Of a stretch of 64,000 nucleotides of DNA, positions 42,840 to 51,799 are shown piece after piece; within the stretch, counting starts at the first letter, position 1; every line of letters begins with the position of its first letter. The DNA comes from Dokdonella sp. GTDB lineage: Bacteria > Pseudomonadota > Gammaproteobacteria > Xanthomonadales > Rhodanobacteraceae. The notes under the pieces are model-generated. The model ran no database searches. It saw nothing but the letters and a program-made list of their open reading frames with translations, and was not told the DNA's origin. The translations under genes and the position numbers were made by a program. The stretch covers positions 536,981-600,980 of the forward strand of contig JAHCAR010000001.1 in NCBI GenBank assembly GCA_019634795.1, written 5' to 3'.

Positions 42840-43600
42840 ACGCTCTTCCTTCTCCCCCCGGGAGACCAAACGGCAGGACTGCCGTTTTGCGCAGCGAATG
42901 CTGCCCGCAGGGCGAGCGCCATGGATGGTGCGAGTTCAGGTGCCGAAGGCGGATGAGGGTCCGGGCGAAGCGCAATGTTGACGCCACAGCCCACCCTCAT
43001 CCGACGCTTCGCGCCCCGCTCTTCCTTCTCCCCCCAGGAGAAGGTGCCGAAGGCGGATGAGGGCCCGGGCGAAGCGCGATGTTGACGCCACGGCGCACCC
43101 TCATCCGACGCTGCGCGCCCCGCTCTTCCTTCTCCCCCCGGGAGAAGGTGCCGAAGGCGGATGAGGGTCCGGGCGAAGCGCGATGTTGACGCCACGGCGC
43201 ACCCTCATCCGACGCTTCGCGCCCCGCTCTTCCTTCTCCCCCTGGGAGAAGGTGCCGAAGGCGGATGAGGGTCCAGGCGTAGCGCAATGTTGACGCCACG
43301 ACGCACCCTCATCCGACGCTTCGCGCCACCTGAACTCGCACCATCCATGGCGCTCGCCCTGCCGGGCAGCTCCGCTGCGCAAAACGGCAGTCCTGCCGTT
43401 TGGTCTCCCGACGGGAGAAGGGTTAAAAGCTACAACCATGCGCTCGCGACACGCTGTTTCTTGTTCCGACGGGAGAAGGGTCAAAAGGCACAATCAAGCA
43501 CATTCGCGCCCCGCTCTTCCTTCTCCCTCTGGGAGAAGGTGCTGAAGGCGGATGAGGGTCCGGGCGAAGCGCGATGTTGACCGCGGCCTCCGCGCAATGG
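42840..43600. repeat. 104-bp tandem array of CCTTCTCCC repeats enclosed by a longer inverted repeat
   Basis: GTTGACGCCA recurs at 42977, 43081, 43185 and 43289, exactly 104 bases apart. Each unit holds a stem-loop CTTCTCCCCCCGGGAGAAGG-like, GGTGCCGAAGGCGGATGAGG, GAAGCGCGATGTTGACGCCA, then CACCCTCATCCGACGCTTCG. The array is bracketed by an inverted pair: 42860-42945 (GGGAGACCAAACGGCAGGAC and on to CCATGGATGGTGCGAGTTCA) is the complement of about 43328-43415. Further partial units continue to about 43600. It fills the 986-base asparaginase-protease gap, and no gene is supported. Confidence 0.92.
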
Positions 43601-43708
43601 CTGCGCACCCGACGGAGCTTATGGGATTGACCCAAGAAAGCGACCGGCATCGCTGCCGGTCGCTGAAGAGGCGGCGCCGTCCGAGGCGCCGCATGCCGTG
43701 TCCCGCGT

Positions 43709-46084
43709 TTACGGCGTGAAGCTGGTGCTCAGGGTGACCCCGGAGAACGTCGAGTAGGCGCGGATCCTGACGTAGTAACGGCCCGCGGTCGGAGCGCTGA
43801 ACGTGCAGGTCTCGTTGTTCCCGTTCAGATACGGACGGCAGTTGTAGCTGCTCGTGGTCGGCGCCGAACCGAGACGGACATAGAGGTCCGCATCGCCCGA
43901 TCCGCCGGCAATCGAGAAGCTCAGGTTGCTCGCCCCGGCCGGAACGTCGAGGGTGTAGGTCGAGGTCCAGTTGTTGCGGCTCGCCGACAGCCCGCTGACC
44001 GAAGACCCGTTGCACAGGGTCGTGCCCGAAGGCGTGCAGCCACCGCCACCGGTGGTGTAGCTGCCGGTCAGCGAAACGCCCGAGTAGGTCGCATAGGCAC
44101 GCACCATGACGTAGTAGGTGCCGGCCTGCGCCGGGTTGATGTCGCAGGTCTCATTGTTGCCATTGAGATACGGGCGGCAGTCATAGGTGCCCGTCGTCGG
44201 CGCGGAACCGAACCTGACGTACAGATCCGCATCGCCGGAACCGCCGGCGATCTGGAACTTCAGGTTGCTGGCACCGGCCGGCACCGCCATCGTGTAGACC
44301 ACGGTATTGCCCGTGCTTCCGGAAAGACCCGTCACCGCGACGCCGTTCTGCAGCACGTTGCCACCGCTGCTCGAGACCGTCACCGAGGAGGTCTTCGAAT
44401 TGGTCGCCCCGTCGTTGTCGGTCACGGTCAGCTGCACGCTGTAGGTACCCGCGGACGAGTAGGTGTGCGAGGGGTTGGTCGAGCTCGACGAACCGCCATC
44501 ACCGAAGTTCCACGAGCGCGAGACGATCGATCCGTCGCTGTCGCTCGAGCTGTCGGTGAAACTGGCGGTCAGTCCGCTCGTCGAGACGCTGAAGTTCGCG
44601 ACCGGCGCGGCATTGCCACCGCCACCGAGCGACTGCAGGGTCGCCAGCGAGTCGATGATGCCGGCACCGCAACCGCCCGAGCACGAACCGGGCAGCGCAC
44701 GCGCATTGCTGGTCATTGCATCGCGGACCTGGTCCGGGCTCAGGCTGCTGTTGATCGCCAGCATCAGCGCGGCCAGGCCGGCCACGTGCGGCGCCGCCAT
44801 CGAGGTGCCCTGGTAGTAGGCATAGCCTTCCGAACCCTGGGTGGTGGTGCCGTTGTTGAGCGTCGACAGGATGCCGTTAGCCTGCGTGGCGGTTTCGCCA
44901 CCGGGCGCCGACAGCGTGATGGTCGAGCCGTAGTTCGAATACGAAGCACGATTGCCCTGACGATCGGTCGCGGCGACCGCGATCACGCCCGAGCAGTTCG
45001 CCGGCGAGAAGCCGGAGACGTTGGCGTTCGAGTTGCCAGCGGCCACGACCACGACCGTGCCGTTCGCACGCGCCGTGTTCACGGCGGCCTGAAACGAGCC
45101 ACAGGCGCCGCTGCCACCGAGGCTCATGTTGATCACGCGCGCCGGATTCGGATTCGATGGCACGCCGCTGACCGAACCGCCCGAAGCCCAGACGATGCCA
45201 TCGACGATGTCCGAAACGCTGCCGCCGCATCGGCCAAGCACGCGCACCGGAACGACCTTGGCGCCGTAGGCAATGCCGGCGACGCCTTTGGAATTGTTGG
45301 TCAGCGCAGCGATCGTGCCGGTCACGTGGGTGCCGTGCCAGCTCGAGTTCGACGCGTAGCCCGTGCCGCATTCGGTCGAATTGAACCAGTCGCCTTCGTC
45401 GTTCGGATTCGAATCGCGGCCATTGCCGTCGCGTGCATCCGCCGACGTGCTGATGAAGTCATAGCCACCGATGGTCTGCCCGCTGAGATCGCTGTGCGGG
45501 GTGATGCCGGTGTCGATGACCGCCACGCGAACGCCGCTGCCGGTTGAAATGTCCCAGGCCGAAGTCTGGTTCATGCCGCCGGTGCTCTCGAACAGGTCCC
45601 ACTGGTTCGAGTAGTAGGTGTCATTCGGCGACAACGCGACCTGCATGATGCGGTCCGGCTCGACATAGGCCACGGCCGGGTTCTTGGCGAAGGCAACCAT
45701 CACGGCCTGGGCGCGCGCCTCGCGGCTGCTCGCGGCGAGCATGGATCCGCGTGCTGCGGTCGGCGTGACCGAGAGCAGTTCGGCACCGGTGGCGAGGGTG
45801 CGGACGTGCGATACCTTCATGCCCGTCTCGCGGGCGACTCGGGCAAGATCCGACTGCAGGGCGACGCTGCTCGAACGTTCGGCAGCGTCGGCGGCATAGG
45901 TGACGATGTAGCGGGTGATCTCCCGGCTCGAGAGGTCGGCGCTGAAGTTGGCCCGGTCCGCGTAGGCCTGGATGTCCGCCGATGCGGTGGCGGCGATGGC
46001 GGACGATGCGCTGAAGCCGATCATGGCGAACATGGCTGCAGCGAGGGAAGTACGACGTAATGCTGTGATCGAATCCGATTTCAC
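43709..46084 (-). CDS. Secreted subtilisin-like serine protease with PKD and two C-terminal PPC domains
   Basis: Exoprotease of 791 residues. Signal peptide (SLAAAMFAMIGFSASSAIAATA), propeptide (about 35-150), S8 peptidase with the triad D191 (VAVIDTGITPHSD), H250 (SSWHGTHVTGT) and S428 (GTSMAAPHVAGL). A PKD domain (about 493-571, SWNFGDGGS..HTYSSAGTYSVQLTVTDNDG) and two bacterial pre-peptidase C-terminal domains (about 578-675 and 685-791, each SGDADLYVR.GSAPTT..Y.CRPYLNGNNETC) follow. The start is a GTG at 46084, 6 bases after GGAGAT; longer frames lack a leader. Similar to extracellular serine proteases of Xanthomonas and Lysobacter. A CRP-type palindrome lies 238 bases upstream. Confidence 0.93.
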   Translation of the reverse strand: MKSDSITALRRTSLAAAMFAMIGFSASSAIAATASADIQAYADRANFSADLSSREITRYIVTYAADAAERSSSVALQSDLARVARETGMKVSHVRTLATGAELLSVTPTAARGSMLAASSREARAQAVMVAFAKNPAVAYVEPDRIMQVALSPNDTYYSNQWDLFESTGGMNQTSAWDISTGSGVRVAVIDTGITPHSDLSGQTIGGYDFISTSADARDGNGRDSNPNDEGDWFNSTECGTGYASNSSWHGTHVTGTIAALTNNSKGVAGIAYGAKVVPVRVLGRCGGSVSDIVDGIVWASGGSVSGVPSNPNPARVINMSLGGSGACGSFQAAVNTARANGTVVVVAAGNSNANVSGFSPANCSGVIAVAATDRQGNRASYSNYGSTITLSAPGGETATQANGILSTLNNGTTTQGSEGYAYYQGTSMAAPHVAGLAALMLAINSSLSPDQVRDAMTSNARALPGSCSGGCGAGIIDSLATLQSLGGGGNAAPVANFSVSTSGLTASFTDSSSDSDGSIVSRSWNFGDGGSSSSTNPSHTYSSAGTYSVQLTVTDNDGATNSKTSSVTVSSSGGNVLQNGVAVTGLSGSTGNTVVYTMAVPAGASNLKFQIAGGSGDADLYVRFGSAPTTGTYDCRPYLNGNNETCDINPAQAGTYYVMVRAYATYSGVSLTGSYTTGGGGCTPSGTTLCNGSSVSGLSASRNNWTSTYTLDVPAGASNLSFSIAGGSGDADLYVRLGSAPTTSSYNCRPYLNGNNETCTFSAPTAGRYYVRIRAYSTFSGVTLSTSFTP

Positions 46085-46321
46085 AGTTATCTCCACGATA
46101 GAAGAATGATCGTATGAGCGCCGCGCAGCGGCGCCCCCAGGTAGGGCCTCCGTCCACTTCCCGTGCCGCATCCGCGGGTCTGCGCCCGCCTGCTGTTCCG
46201 TCCCGAAAGACATCGCGGCCGGCCATCCGAGTACCCCACGTCGAATGGCCTAGATGTACTTTTCCCAAGATTTCGGGTTTGTGGAAAGTCGGTCAACCTA
46301 AAGACATGAACCGACCCATAA

Positions 46322-46337
46322 TGTGATGCGTATCACA
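46322..46337. promoter_or_regulatory. CRP/Clp-type binding site upstream of the protease
   Basis: TGTGATGCGTATCACA is a perfect TGTGA-N6-TCACA palindrome. It lies 238 bases upstream of the protease GTG start and just past the stop of the 46345-46764 gene. In Xanthomonads the CRP homologue Clp activates extracellular enzyme genes through such sites. On the protease strand a TTGACC (46291-46296) follows at a distance compatible with class I activation (weak). Confidence 0.65.
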
Positions 46338-46344
46338 AAAATGG

Positions 46345-46764
46345 TTATCGGCGTCTGCCGACCAGGGTCACTTTCTTCGGCCTGAATAGCCATAGCACGG
46401 CGTACAGGACGAGCAGCACGGGCGGTGCCCAGTAGAGCAGCTTTATCCAGCCATGGGTGCCATTGTTGGAGGCACCGAAAATCAGGTCCATGGCCAGGTT
46501 CGGCGCCTCGATCATGGCCGGAAAGGCGTCGGCCAGGCCGTCCTTCATGACAGCGCTGCCGAAGGCGCCGAGCGACGGCATGGCGCCATCGAGCACGCCG
46601 CCCGCGCCGATGTACATCGAGGCCAGGAACGCTTCATTGTGGGCCGACTGTTCGATCAGCGGTCCGGCCGTTTCAAGCTCCGGAACCGCGCCCCAGAGGA
46701 CCAGATCGAAAAAAATGGAAAGCACCAACAGGACCAGCGCGATGTTGTGCAGGTGTTTTCTCAT
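46345..46764 (-). CDS. Small membrane protein of unknown function
   Basis: 139 residues. An N-terminal helix (HNIALVLLVLSIFFDLVLWGA) and a C-terminal helix (WIKLLYWAPPVLLVLYAVLWLF) bracket a soluble, probably periplasmic, segment; the end is basic (RPKKVTLVGRRR), suggesting both termini in the cytoplasm. I recognise no family. The ATG at 46764 is preceded at ideal spacing by a strong AGGAGG, so expression looks real. It lies upstream of the protease on the same strand, but with a 260-base gap carrying the CRP-type site. The 284 bases between this start and the divergent regulator gene at 47049 show nothing else recognisable. Confidence 0.75.
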   Translation of the reverse strand: MRKHLHNIALVLLVLSIFFDLVLWGAVPELETAGPLIEQSAHNEAFLASMYIGAGGVLDGAMPSLGAFGSAVMKDGLADAFPAMIEAPNLAMDLIFGASNNGTHGWIKLLYWAPPVLLVLYAVLWLFRPKKVTLVGRRR

Positions 46765-47048
46765 CGAAGTGCCTCCTTTCCCCACGTTTGCCAAGTATGC
46801 CGCAGGCCGCGCCGGCTTTGCGCGCAGGGCATTTGCCGGAACTGTGAACGGCAGCACCTATGCGGGCCATTGCAGGGGCATCGGGCCGGCGCACTGCACC
46901 GGCAGCCGGCGTAAACTGTGCACCAGTACACGGCTGTTGCCGGCCCCATCAGCCATTCTCGCTGCGCAAGTGCGCCCAAGTCGGCCGGTCGGTCAGGTCC
47001 GGGACGACCCGGTCCATCACCAACAACAACCAATAAACGTGTCGGGTA

Positions 47049-47062
47049 ATGACGTACGTCAT
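47049..47062. promoter_or_regulatory. 14-bp perfect palindrome over the start of the regulator gene
   Basis: ATGACGTACGTCAT is a perfect palindrome whose first three bases are one candidate start codon of the downstream gene; the other candidate ATG (47061) overlaps its last two bases. It could be an operator or a chance palindrome. Confidence 0.3.
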
Positions 47063-49568
47063 GACTGGAACCACTCCCAACCAGGGCATCTCGGACAGCA
47101 CCGCGCGGGAAGCCCTGCGCGAACGCTGCCTGAGCCTGGTGCGTCGCTGGCAACCGCTGGCGCGCTCGGGCTGGGACCATCGCTCGGCGCGCCTGCTCGG
47201 CGAGGAGCTCGACCAGATCGCCAGCACCAGCGAGGCCCTGAACCTGCCCGGAGTGAACAATTCCGCGCTCGAGCTGGCCGCCTACCTGTGCTCGTTCATC
47301 GACGACAAGCTGGTCCCCAACGAGAACGCGCTCGAGCAGCTGGCCGGCATGGTCAACGCGCTCGGCAGCGCGCTCAGCGAGCTGTCCGGCTCGGCCACCG
47401 CCGACGTACGCTCGCTGCACGGTGATGCCGCACAGGCGGAGGCGCCGGCCGATACCTTCATTGCCGAGGAAAGCGTCGATCCCGAACCGCTGGTCGCCGA
47501 CGCTCCGGCTCTCGCGCCGCGCGCCACCTGCCTGCTCGGCGACACGGTCCGCAGCGCGCCGGGCCTCGGCGCGGCCCTGCGCGAACGCGGCTACCAGGTG
47601 CACGAATTCGAGGACGTCGAGGGCCTGCTCGATTATCTGCGCGTGGCCCGGCCCGGCGCCCTGCTCCTCGATGCGCGCGCCCTGAGCCATCTCGGCCGCA
47701 TCCGCGCGCGCCTCGACGAAGGCCATGAAGCCGAGCTGCACGCGCAACCAACCTTGCTCGTGTTTTCACCGAAGGGCGATCTCGGCGACCGCCTGTTGGC
47801 CATGCGCGCCGGCGCGGCCGGCCTGTTCAGCCTGCCGTTCGACTCGCTGCGCGTGCTGGCCTGCCTCGACGGCCTGCTCGTGCATGCCACGCAGACACCG
47901 TGGCGCGTGTTGCTGGCCGAGGTCGATCCGGTTGCCGCCAGCGAACGCGCACGCTGGCTGGCCGAGCGCGGCATGACCGTGCGCCTGGCCAGCAACGGCC
48001 AGGCCGCGCTCGCCGCGCTGCCGGATTTCCGCCCCGACGTGCTCGTGGTCGACCAGGAACTCTCCGACGTGCACGGCCTCGAATTGATCCAGCTCGTTCG
48101 CGACCAGCCCGACCAGGCCGCCCTGCCGATCATCCTGATGTCCTCCAACGGCGACATCGGCCAGCGCTTCGATGCGATCGCGGCCGGCAGCGACGAGGTC
48201 CTGCTCAAGCCGGTCAAGGCGCGCCACCTCGCCCACGCCCTGCTCTCGCGCCTGAACCGTGCGCGCCGCGTGCGCGAACTGATCGGCAGCGCCGGCGGAC
48301 GCGATCCGCGCACCAGCCTGTATTCGCGCACGGTACTGATCGAGAAACTCTCCGCGGCCATCGGCGATCGCTCGGCAGCACTGATGTGCATCGCCATCGA
48401 CCGCTCCCAGGCCCTGCGCGAAGGCATCGGCATCAGCGGCCTGGCCGGCCTCGACGCGCACATGGGCCAGCTCCTGCGCGGCCAGCTCGATGTCACCGAC
48501 GTCGCCGCGCACTACCAGGATTTCCACTATTTCGTGCTCGTGCACCGGCGCTCGCGCAACGAAGTGACGATGGTCGCCGAAGACATCCGCAGCCAGCTCG
48601 CCGAGCAGCCGTGGATGTTCAACGGCAAGGACTACCCGCTGACCGCCAGCATCGGCATGGCCCTGCTCGGCGGCGAACAGGCCACGGTCGATGCGATCGT
48701 GACCAATGCCGAGGCGGCCCAGATCGCCGCCGCGCACATGGGCGGCAACCGCGTGCTCTGGTACGAGGCGCGCGAAGCCGCGCTGCTGCCGAGCGACCCA
48801 TTGCTCGCCGTGCGCGCGGTCATGGGGCGCCCGCTGAAGGCCGAACAGGCCACCTACGACTACCTGCCGATCGTGCCGCTGACCGGCAAGCTCAGCGGCC
48901 AGTTCGACCTGCGTTTCCGCGTCCTCAGCACGCAGAACCCGGGCAGCTCGATCAGCTACGAGGACCTCGTCCCGGCCGCCTCGGAAACCAACCAGCTCGC
49001 CGAAATCGACCGCATGCTGCTCAAGCACACGCTCGAGATGCGCGGCCAGCAGCTCAAGAAGGGCCGCCAGCTGCGCGTGTTCGTGCCGCAGTCGGTCGAC
49101 TCGCTGCTGACCGCCGACCTGTGCTGGTGGCTCGACCGCGAACTGAAGACCCATCACCTGTCTGGCACCGGCCTGACCCTCGGCCTGCCCTGCTCGCCGC
49201 TGATCGACGCCGGCGAACGCGCCCGCGAACGCCTCGCCGAACTGCGCAAGCTCGGCATCCGCATCTGCCTAAGCGACTTCGGCCGCGACTGGGCCGCCGT
49301 ACATGCTCTCAAGCACCTGCAAGCCGATTTCGTCCGCCTCGACCCCACCCTCGTCCACGAACTTGGCAGCGCGCGCTCGATCGCCGACACCGTGCTCGCC
49401 CTCGTGCGCAAGGCCCACGCCGCCGGCGCCGCCGTGATCGCCCCGGAAACCGACAACATCAACCGCGCCCACCTCCTGCTCCGCCTCGGCGTCGACTACG
49501 CCGTCGGCCCAGCCTTCTCGCAACCCCTGCCCCAACCCGATTTCGATTTTAGCCGTCCGCTTTGGTAG
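47049..49568 (+). CDS. Multidomain regulator: two receiver-like domains plus degenerate GGDEF and EAL
   Basis: 839 residues. Residues about 15-115 are helical and Hpt-like. About 158-275 is a receiver-like fold without clear phospho-sites. About 286-400 is a proper REC domain with D335 (VLVVDQELSDVHG) and K387 (LLKPVK). About 420-575 is a GGDEF-like domain in which the signature reads YQDF (489-492). About 600-839 is an EAL-like domain in which EAL is replaced by FDL (619-621), although the later LKHLQADFVRLDP segment is kept. Both catalytic motifs are lost, so it is probably a c-di-GMP or protein-interaction receptor, reminiscent of FimX, rather than an enzyme. The start may be 47049 or the in-frame 47061. 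Confidence 0.85.
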   Translation: MTYVMTGTTPNQGISDSTAREALRERCLSLVRRWQPLARSGWDHRSARLLGEELDQIASTSEALNLPGVNNSALELAAYLCSFIDDKLVPNENALEQLAGMVNALGSALSELSGSATADVRSLHGDAAQAEAPADTFIAEESVDPEPLVADAPALAPRATCLLGDTVRSAPGLGAALRERGYQVHEFEDVEGLLDYLRVARPGALLLDARALSHLGRIRARLDEGHEAELHAQPTLLVFSPKGDLGDRLLAMRAGAAGLFSLPFDSLRVLACLDGLLVHATQTPWRVLLAEVDPVAASERARWLAERGMTVRLASNGQAALAALPDFRPDVLVVDQELSDVHGLELIQLVRDQPDQAALPIILMSSNGDIGQRFDAIAAGSDEVLLKPVKARHLAHALLSRLNRARRVRELIGSAGGRDPRTSLYSRTVLIEKLSAAIGDRSAALMCIAIDRSQALREGIGISGLAGLDAHMGQLLRGQLDVTDVAAHYQDFHYFVLVHRRSRNEVTMVAEDIRSQLAEQPWMFNGKDYPLTASIGMALLGGEQATVDAIVTNAEAAQIAAAHMGGNRVLWYEAREAALLPSDPLLAVRAVMGRPLKAEQATYDYLPIVPLTGKLSGQFDLRFRVLSTQNPGSSISYEDLVPAASETNQLAEIDRMLLKHTLEMRGQQLKKGRQLRVFVPQSVDSLLTADLCWWLDRELKTHHLSGTGLTLGLPCSPLIDAGERARERLAELRKLGIRICLSDFGRDWAAVHALKHLQADFVRLDPTLVHELGSARSIADTVLALVRKAHAAGAAVIAPETDNINRAHLLLRLGVDYAVGPAFSQPLPQPDFDFSRPLW

Positions 49569-49574
49569 GGGAGC

Positions 49575-49608
49575 CGGGAATGGGGAATGGGGAATGGGGA
49601 ATGGGGAT
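49575..49608 (+). repeat. GGGAATG iterated repeat
   Basis: Four to five head-to-tail GGGGAAT units beginning 7 bases after the preceding stop. Same family as the repeat beside ruvB (1971-2000). Confidence 0.85.
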
Positions 49609-49655
49609 TCGGCAAATCCGCCGCTTCGCCGCAGAATCACCGTAGGAGAATCACC

Positions 49656-50020
49656 GTAGGAGCGGCTTCAGCCGCGATGCTCTTTCCACAACGCGCCAAA
49701 AAGCATCGCGCCTGAAGGCGCTCCTACAAGGAGCACGACAGAGGCCGCGGGCTTCGTTTACCCATCCCGCGTTACCTCTCCGTCGTAGGAGCGGCTTCAG
49801 CCGCGATGCTCCTTCGCAACGCGCCAAAAAGCTTCGCGCCTGAAGGCGCTCCTACGAAAAGCGCGACAGGAGCCGCGGACTTCGCCAACCCATCCCGCGC
49901 CACCACTCCGTTGTAGGAGCGGCTTCAGCCGCGATGCTCCTTCCGCAACGTTCCAAAAGGCATCCCCACAAAGGCCCCCCGCATCGCAAGGAAAAGCTTC
50001 GCGCCTGAAGGCGCTCCTAC
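49656..50020. repeat. Three paired GTAG-type REP hairpins (BIME-like)
   Basis: Pairs at 49656-49726, 49785-49855 and 49913-50020. Each begins GTAGGAGCGGCTTCAGCCGC and ends with the opposed arm CGCGCCTGAAGGCGCTCCTA, with about 20-60 bases between. Each arm is itself palindromic, and the two arms also pair with each other. Spacing between pairs is about 130 bases. GTAG heads and the paired layout match REP/BIME (SMAG) elements mobilised by RAYT transposases. The rest of the 683-base gap (50021-50251) has degenerate repeat pieces and no gene. Confidence 0.92.
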
Positions 50021-50251
50021 GAAAAGCGCGCCAGGCGGCGCGGTATCCAAACGCGAACGCCCCAAACACCCTCACCGTCACCCCGGCAAAAGCCGGGGTC
50101 CAGCGCCTTTCAATTCACATCCAGACAGGACAACGCCCACCCACCCGCCCTTCAGCAACAGGGGACGATCCACACATCCGCGAACCATTACAAACGCCAA
50201 AAAGCCGCTCTATCGAATCCCGAATCTCAAATCTCGAATCCCGCCCCTAAA

Positions 50252-51148
50252 TCACCCCAACGCCCGCACCCGAGCCCGCGTCATCGGCCCAAGCCGCAAG
50301 CGATCGAACAAGGCCGAAATCGCCGCATCATCCGGCGGCCGGCGCCCATAGCCATCCAGCTCCAGCGGCACCGGCGCATCCATCGCGATCCCGGTCAGCT
50401 GGCGTGACAGGCGCGCCAGCGCCGCATGCTCGCGCAACTTCTGCGACACGCTGGCCGCGCCGCGCATGCGCAGGAAGGCAACCTCGTCCGAGCGCGCCAG
50501 CAAGGCATCAAGCGTCTCGAAGTGCGCCAGCAGAATCGCCGCCGTCTTCGCACCAATGCCTGGGATACCGGGAATATTGTCGATCGCATCGCCCATCAGG
50601 GCGAGATAGTCGGCCACCTGGCCCGGATGCACGCCGAGCCGCTGCTTGATGCCCTGCGCATTCCAGCGCTGGTCGCGGGAAAAATCCCATTGCTCGACCC
50701 GATCCCCGATCAGCTGGCCGAAGTCCTTGTCGGCCGACACGATCACCGCGTGGCAATCGAGCTTGCCGAGCACGCCGGTCGCGCTGCCGATCAGGTCATC
50801 GGCCTCGAAGCTCGAGTCGGTCAGCACGGTCAGGCCGAGCGCGGCCGCGACCTCGCGGCAATACTCGAACTGACGCTTGAGTTCCTCGGGCGGCAGTTCG
50901 CGGTTGGCCTTGTAGTGCGGATAGATTGCGTTGCGAAACGAAGTGGTCAGCGACTCGTCGAAGCAGATCGCCGCATGGGTCGGTTTCACGCGCTCGAGCA
51001 GGTCGAGCAAAAAGCGCGTGAAGCCATGCACGGCGTTGACCGGATGGCCGTCGACATCGGTGAAATCCGACGGAATCGAATGCCAGGCACGGAACACGTA
51101 GAGGCTGGCATCGACCAAGTAGGCCGACGGCCGCGCCTGCGCACTCAT
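50252..51148 (-). CDS. 5'-3' exonuclease, Pol I small-fragment type
   Basis: FEN-family nuclease of 298 residues, like the stand-alone N-terminal exonuclease of DNA polymerase I or ExoIX. Metal-binding acidic positions fit: AYLVDASLYVFRAWHS (start), AAICFDESLTTSFRN, DSSFEADDLIGSA, VIVSADKDFGQLI, and the H3TH motif DNIPGIPGIGAKTAAILLAHF. Likely role in repair or Okazaki-fragment processing. The ATG at 51148 overlaps the nitroreductase stop by 4 bases, so it is the second gene of that operon. Confidence 0.92.
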   Translation of the reverse strand: MSAQARPSAYLVDASLYVFRAWHSIPSDFTDVDGHPVNAVHGFTRFLLDLLERVKPTHAAICFDESLTTSFRNAIYPHYKANRELPPEELKRQFEYCREVAAALGLTVLTDSSFEADDLIGSATGVLGKLDCHAVIVSADKDFGQLIGDRVEQWDFSRDQRWNAQGIKQRLGVHPGQVADYLALMGDAIDNIPGIPGIGAKTAAILLAHFETLDALLARSDEVAFLRMRGAASVSQKLREHAALARLSRQLTGIAMDAPVPLELDGYGRRPPDDAAISALFDRLRLGPMTRARVRALG

Positions 51149-51708
51149 GGCGTCCACTCGCCGAGCACCTCGGCCAGCTCGACGCGCTGGCGTTCGACCC
51201 CGGCTTCGGCGGCCGTGCCGATATGCACGAAACCGATCACGCGCTCGCCCTCGGCCAAGCCGAGCAGCCCGGCTACCTTGCGGTCGTAGGCCGCCCAGCC
51301 GGTCAACCACTGCGCGCCGAAGCCGAGCGCCTGCGCCCCGAGCAGCAGGTTGTAGGCGACGCAGCCGGCCGACAGCAGCTGCTCCTGCTCGGGAATCTTG
51401 TGCCCGCTGACGATCCTTGCGACCACCGCGACGATAACCGGCGCGGCCTTGTAGCGCTCACGGTCCTTGGTCAGCACCGCCTCCGAGGCGGAAGCATCCT
51501 GCTCGGCATGGATCTCGGCCAGCCGCGCACCGAAACGCGCACGCGCCTCGCCGCGAATCAGCAGCAGGCGCCACGGCGAAAGCTTGCCGTGATCGGGCAC
51601 GCGAATGGCGGTAGCGAGCAGCTCATCGAGCTGGGCCGGATCCGGCGCGGGTTCGCCGAGCTGCCGCGAGGGCACCGACAGGCGCTGTTTGAGAAAGTCC
51701 AGTGACAT
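51145..51708 (-). CDS. Nitroreductase-family FMN oxidoreductase
   Basis: YdjA-like nitroreductase of 187 residues. Landmarks: AIRVPDHGKLSPWRLLLIRGEARARFG (FMN-binding Arg/Ser region), AAPVIVAVVARI and LLSAGCVAYNLLLGAQALGFGAQWLTGW, typical of the family. The natural substrate is unknown. I used the ATG at 51708 (MSLDFLKQRLS); longer starts lie in atypical sequence. First gene of a two-gene unit with the exonuclease. Confidence 0.88.
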   Translation of the reverse strand: MSLDFLKQRLSVPSRQLGEPAPDPAQLDELLATAIRVPDHGKLSPWRLLLIRGEARARFGARLAEIHAEQDASASEAVLTKDRERYKAAPVIVAVVARIVSGHKIPEQEQLLSAGCVAYNLLLGAQALGFGAQWLTGWAAYDRKVAGLLGLAEGERVIGFVHIGTAAEAGVERQRVELAEVLGEWTP

Positions 51709-51799
51709 ACCCGTCATCCGTATCAAATAGGCCCAGTCTAGCGAATGCGCCACGCCACACCCACACCTGCCGCCCGGCCGATGACGAGGCGCGGCTCGC

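Noticed and set aside
42840-43600. The 104-bp periodic array could be a CRISPR or a protein-coding repeat.
   Set aside because: There are no unique spacers, and open frames through it change with unit and strand. It is a known type of dispersed noncoding repeat.
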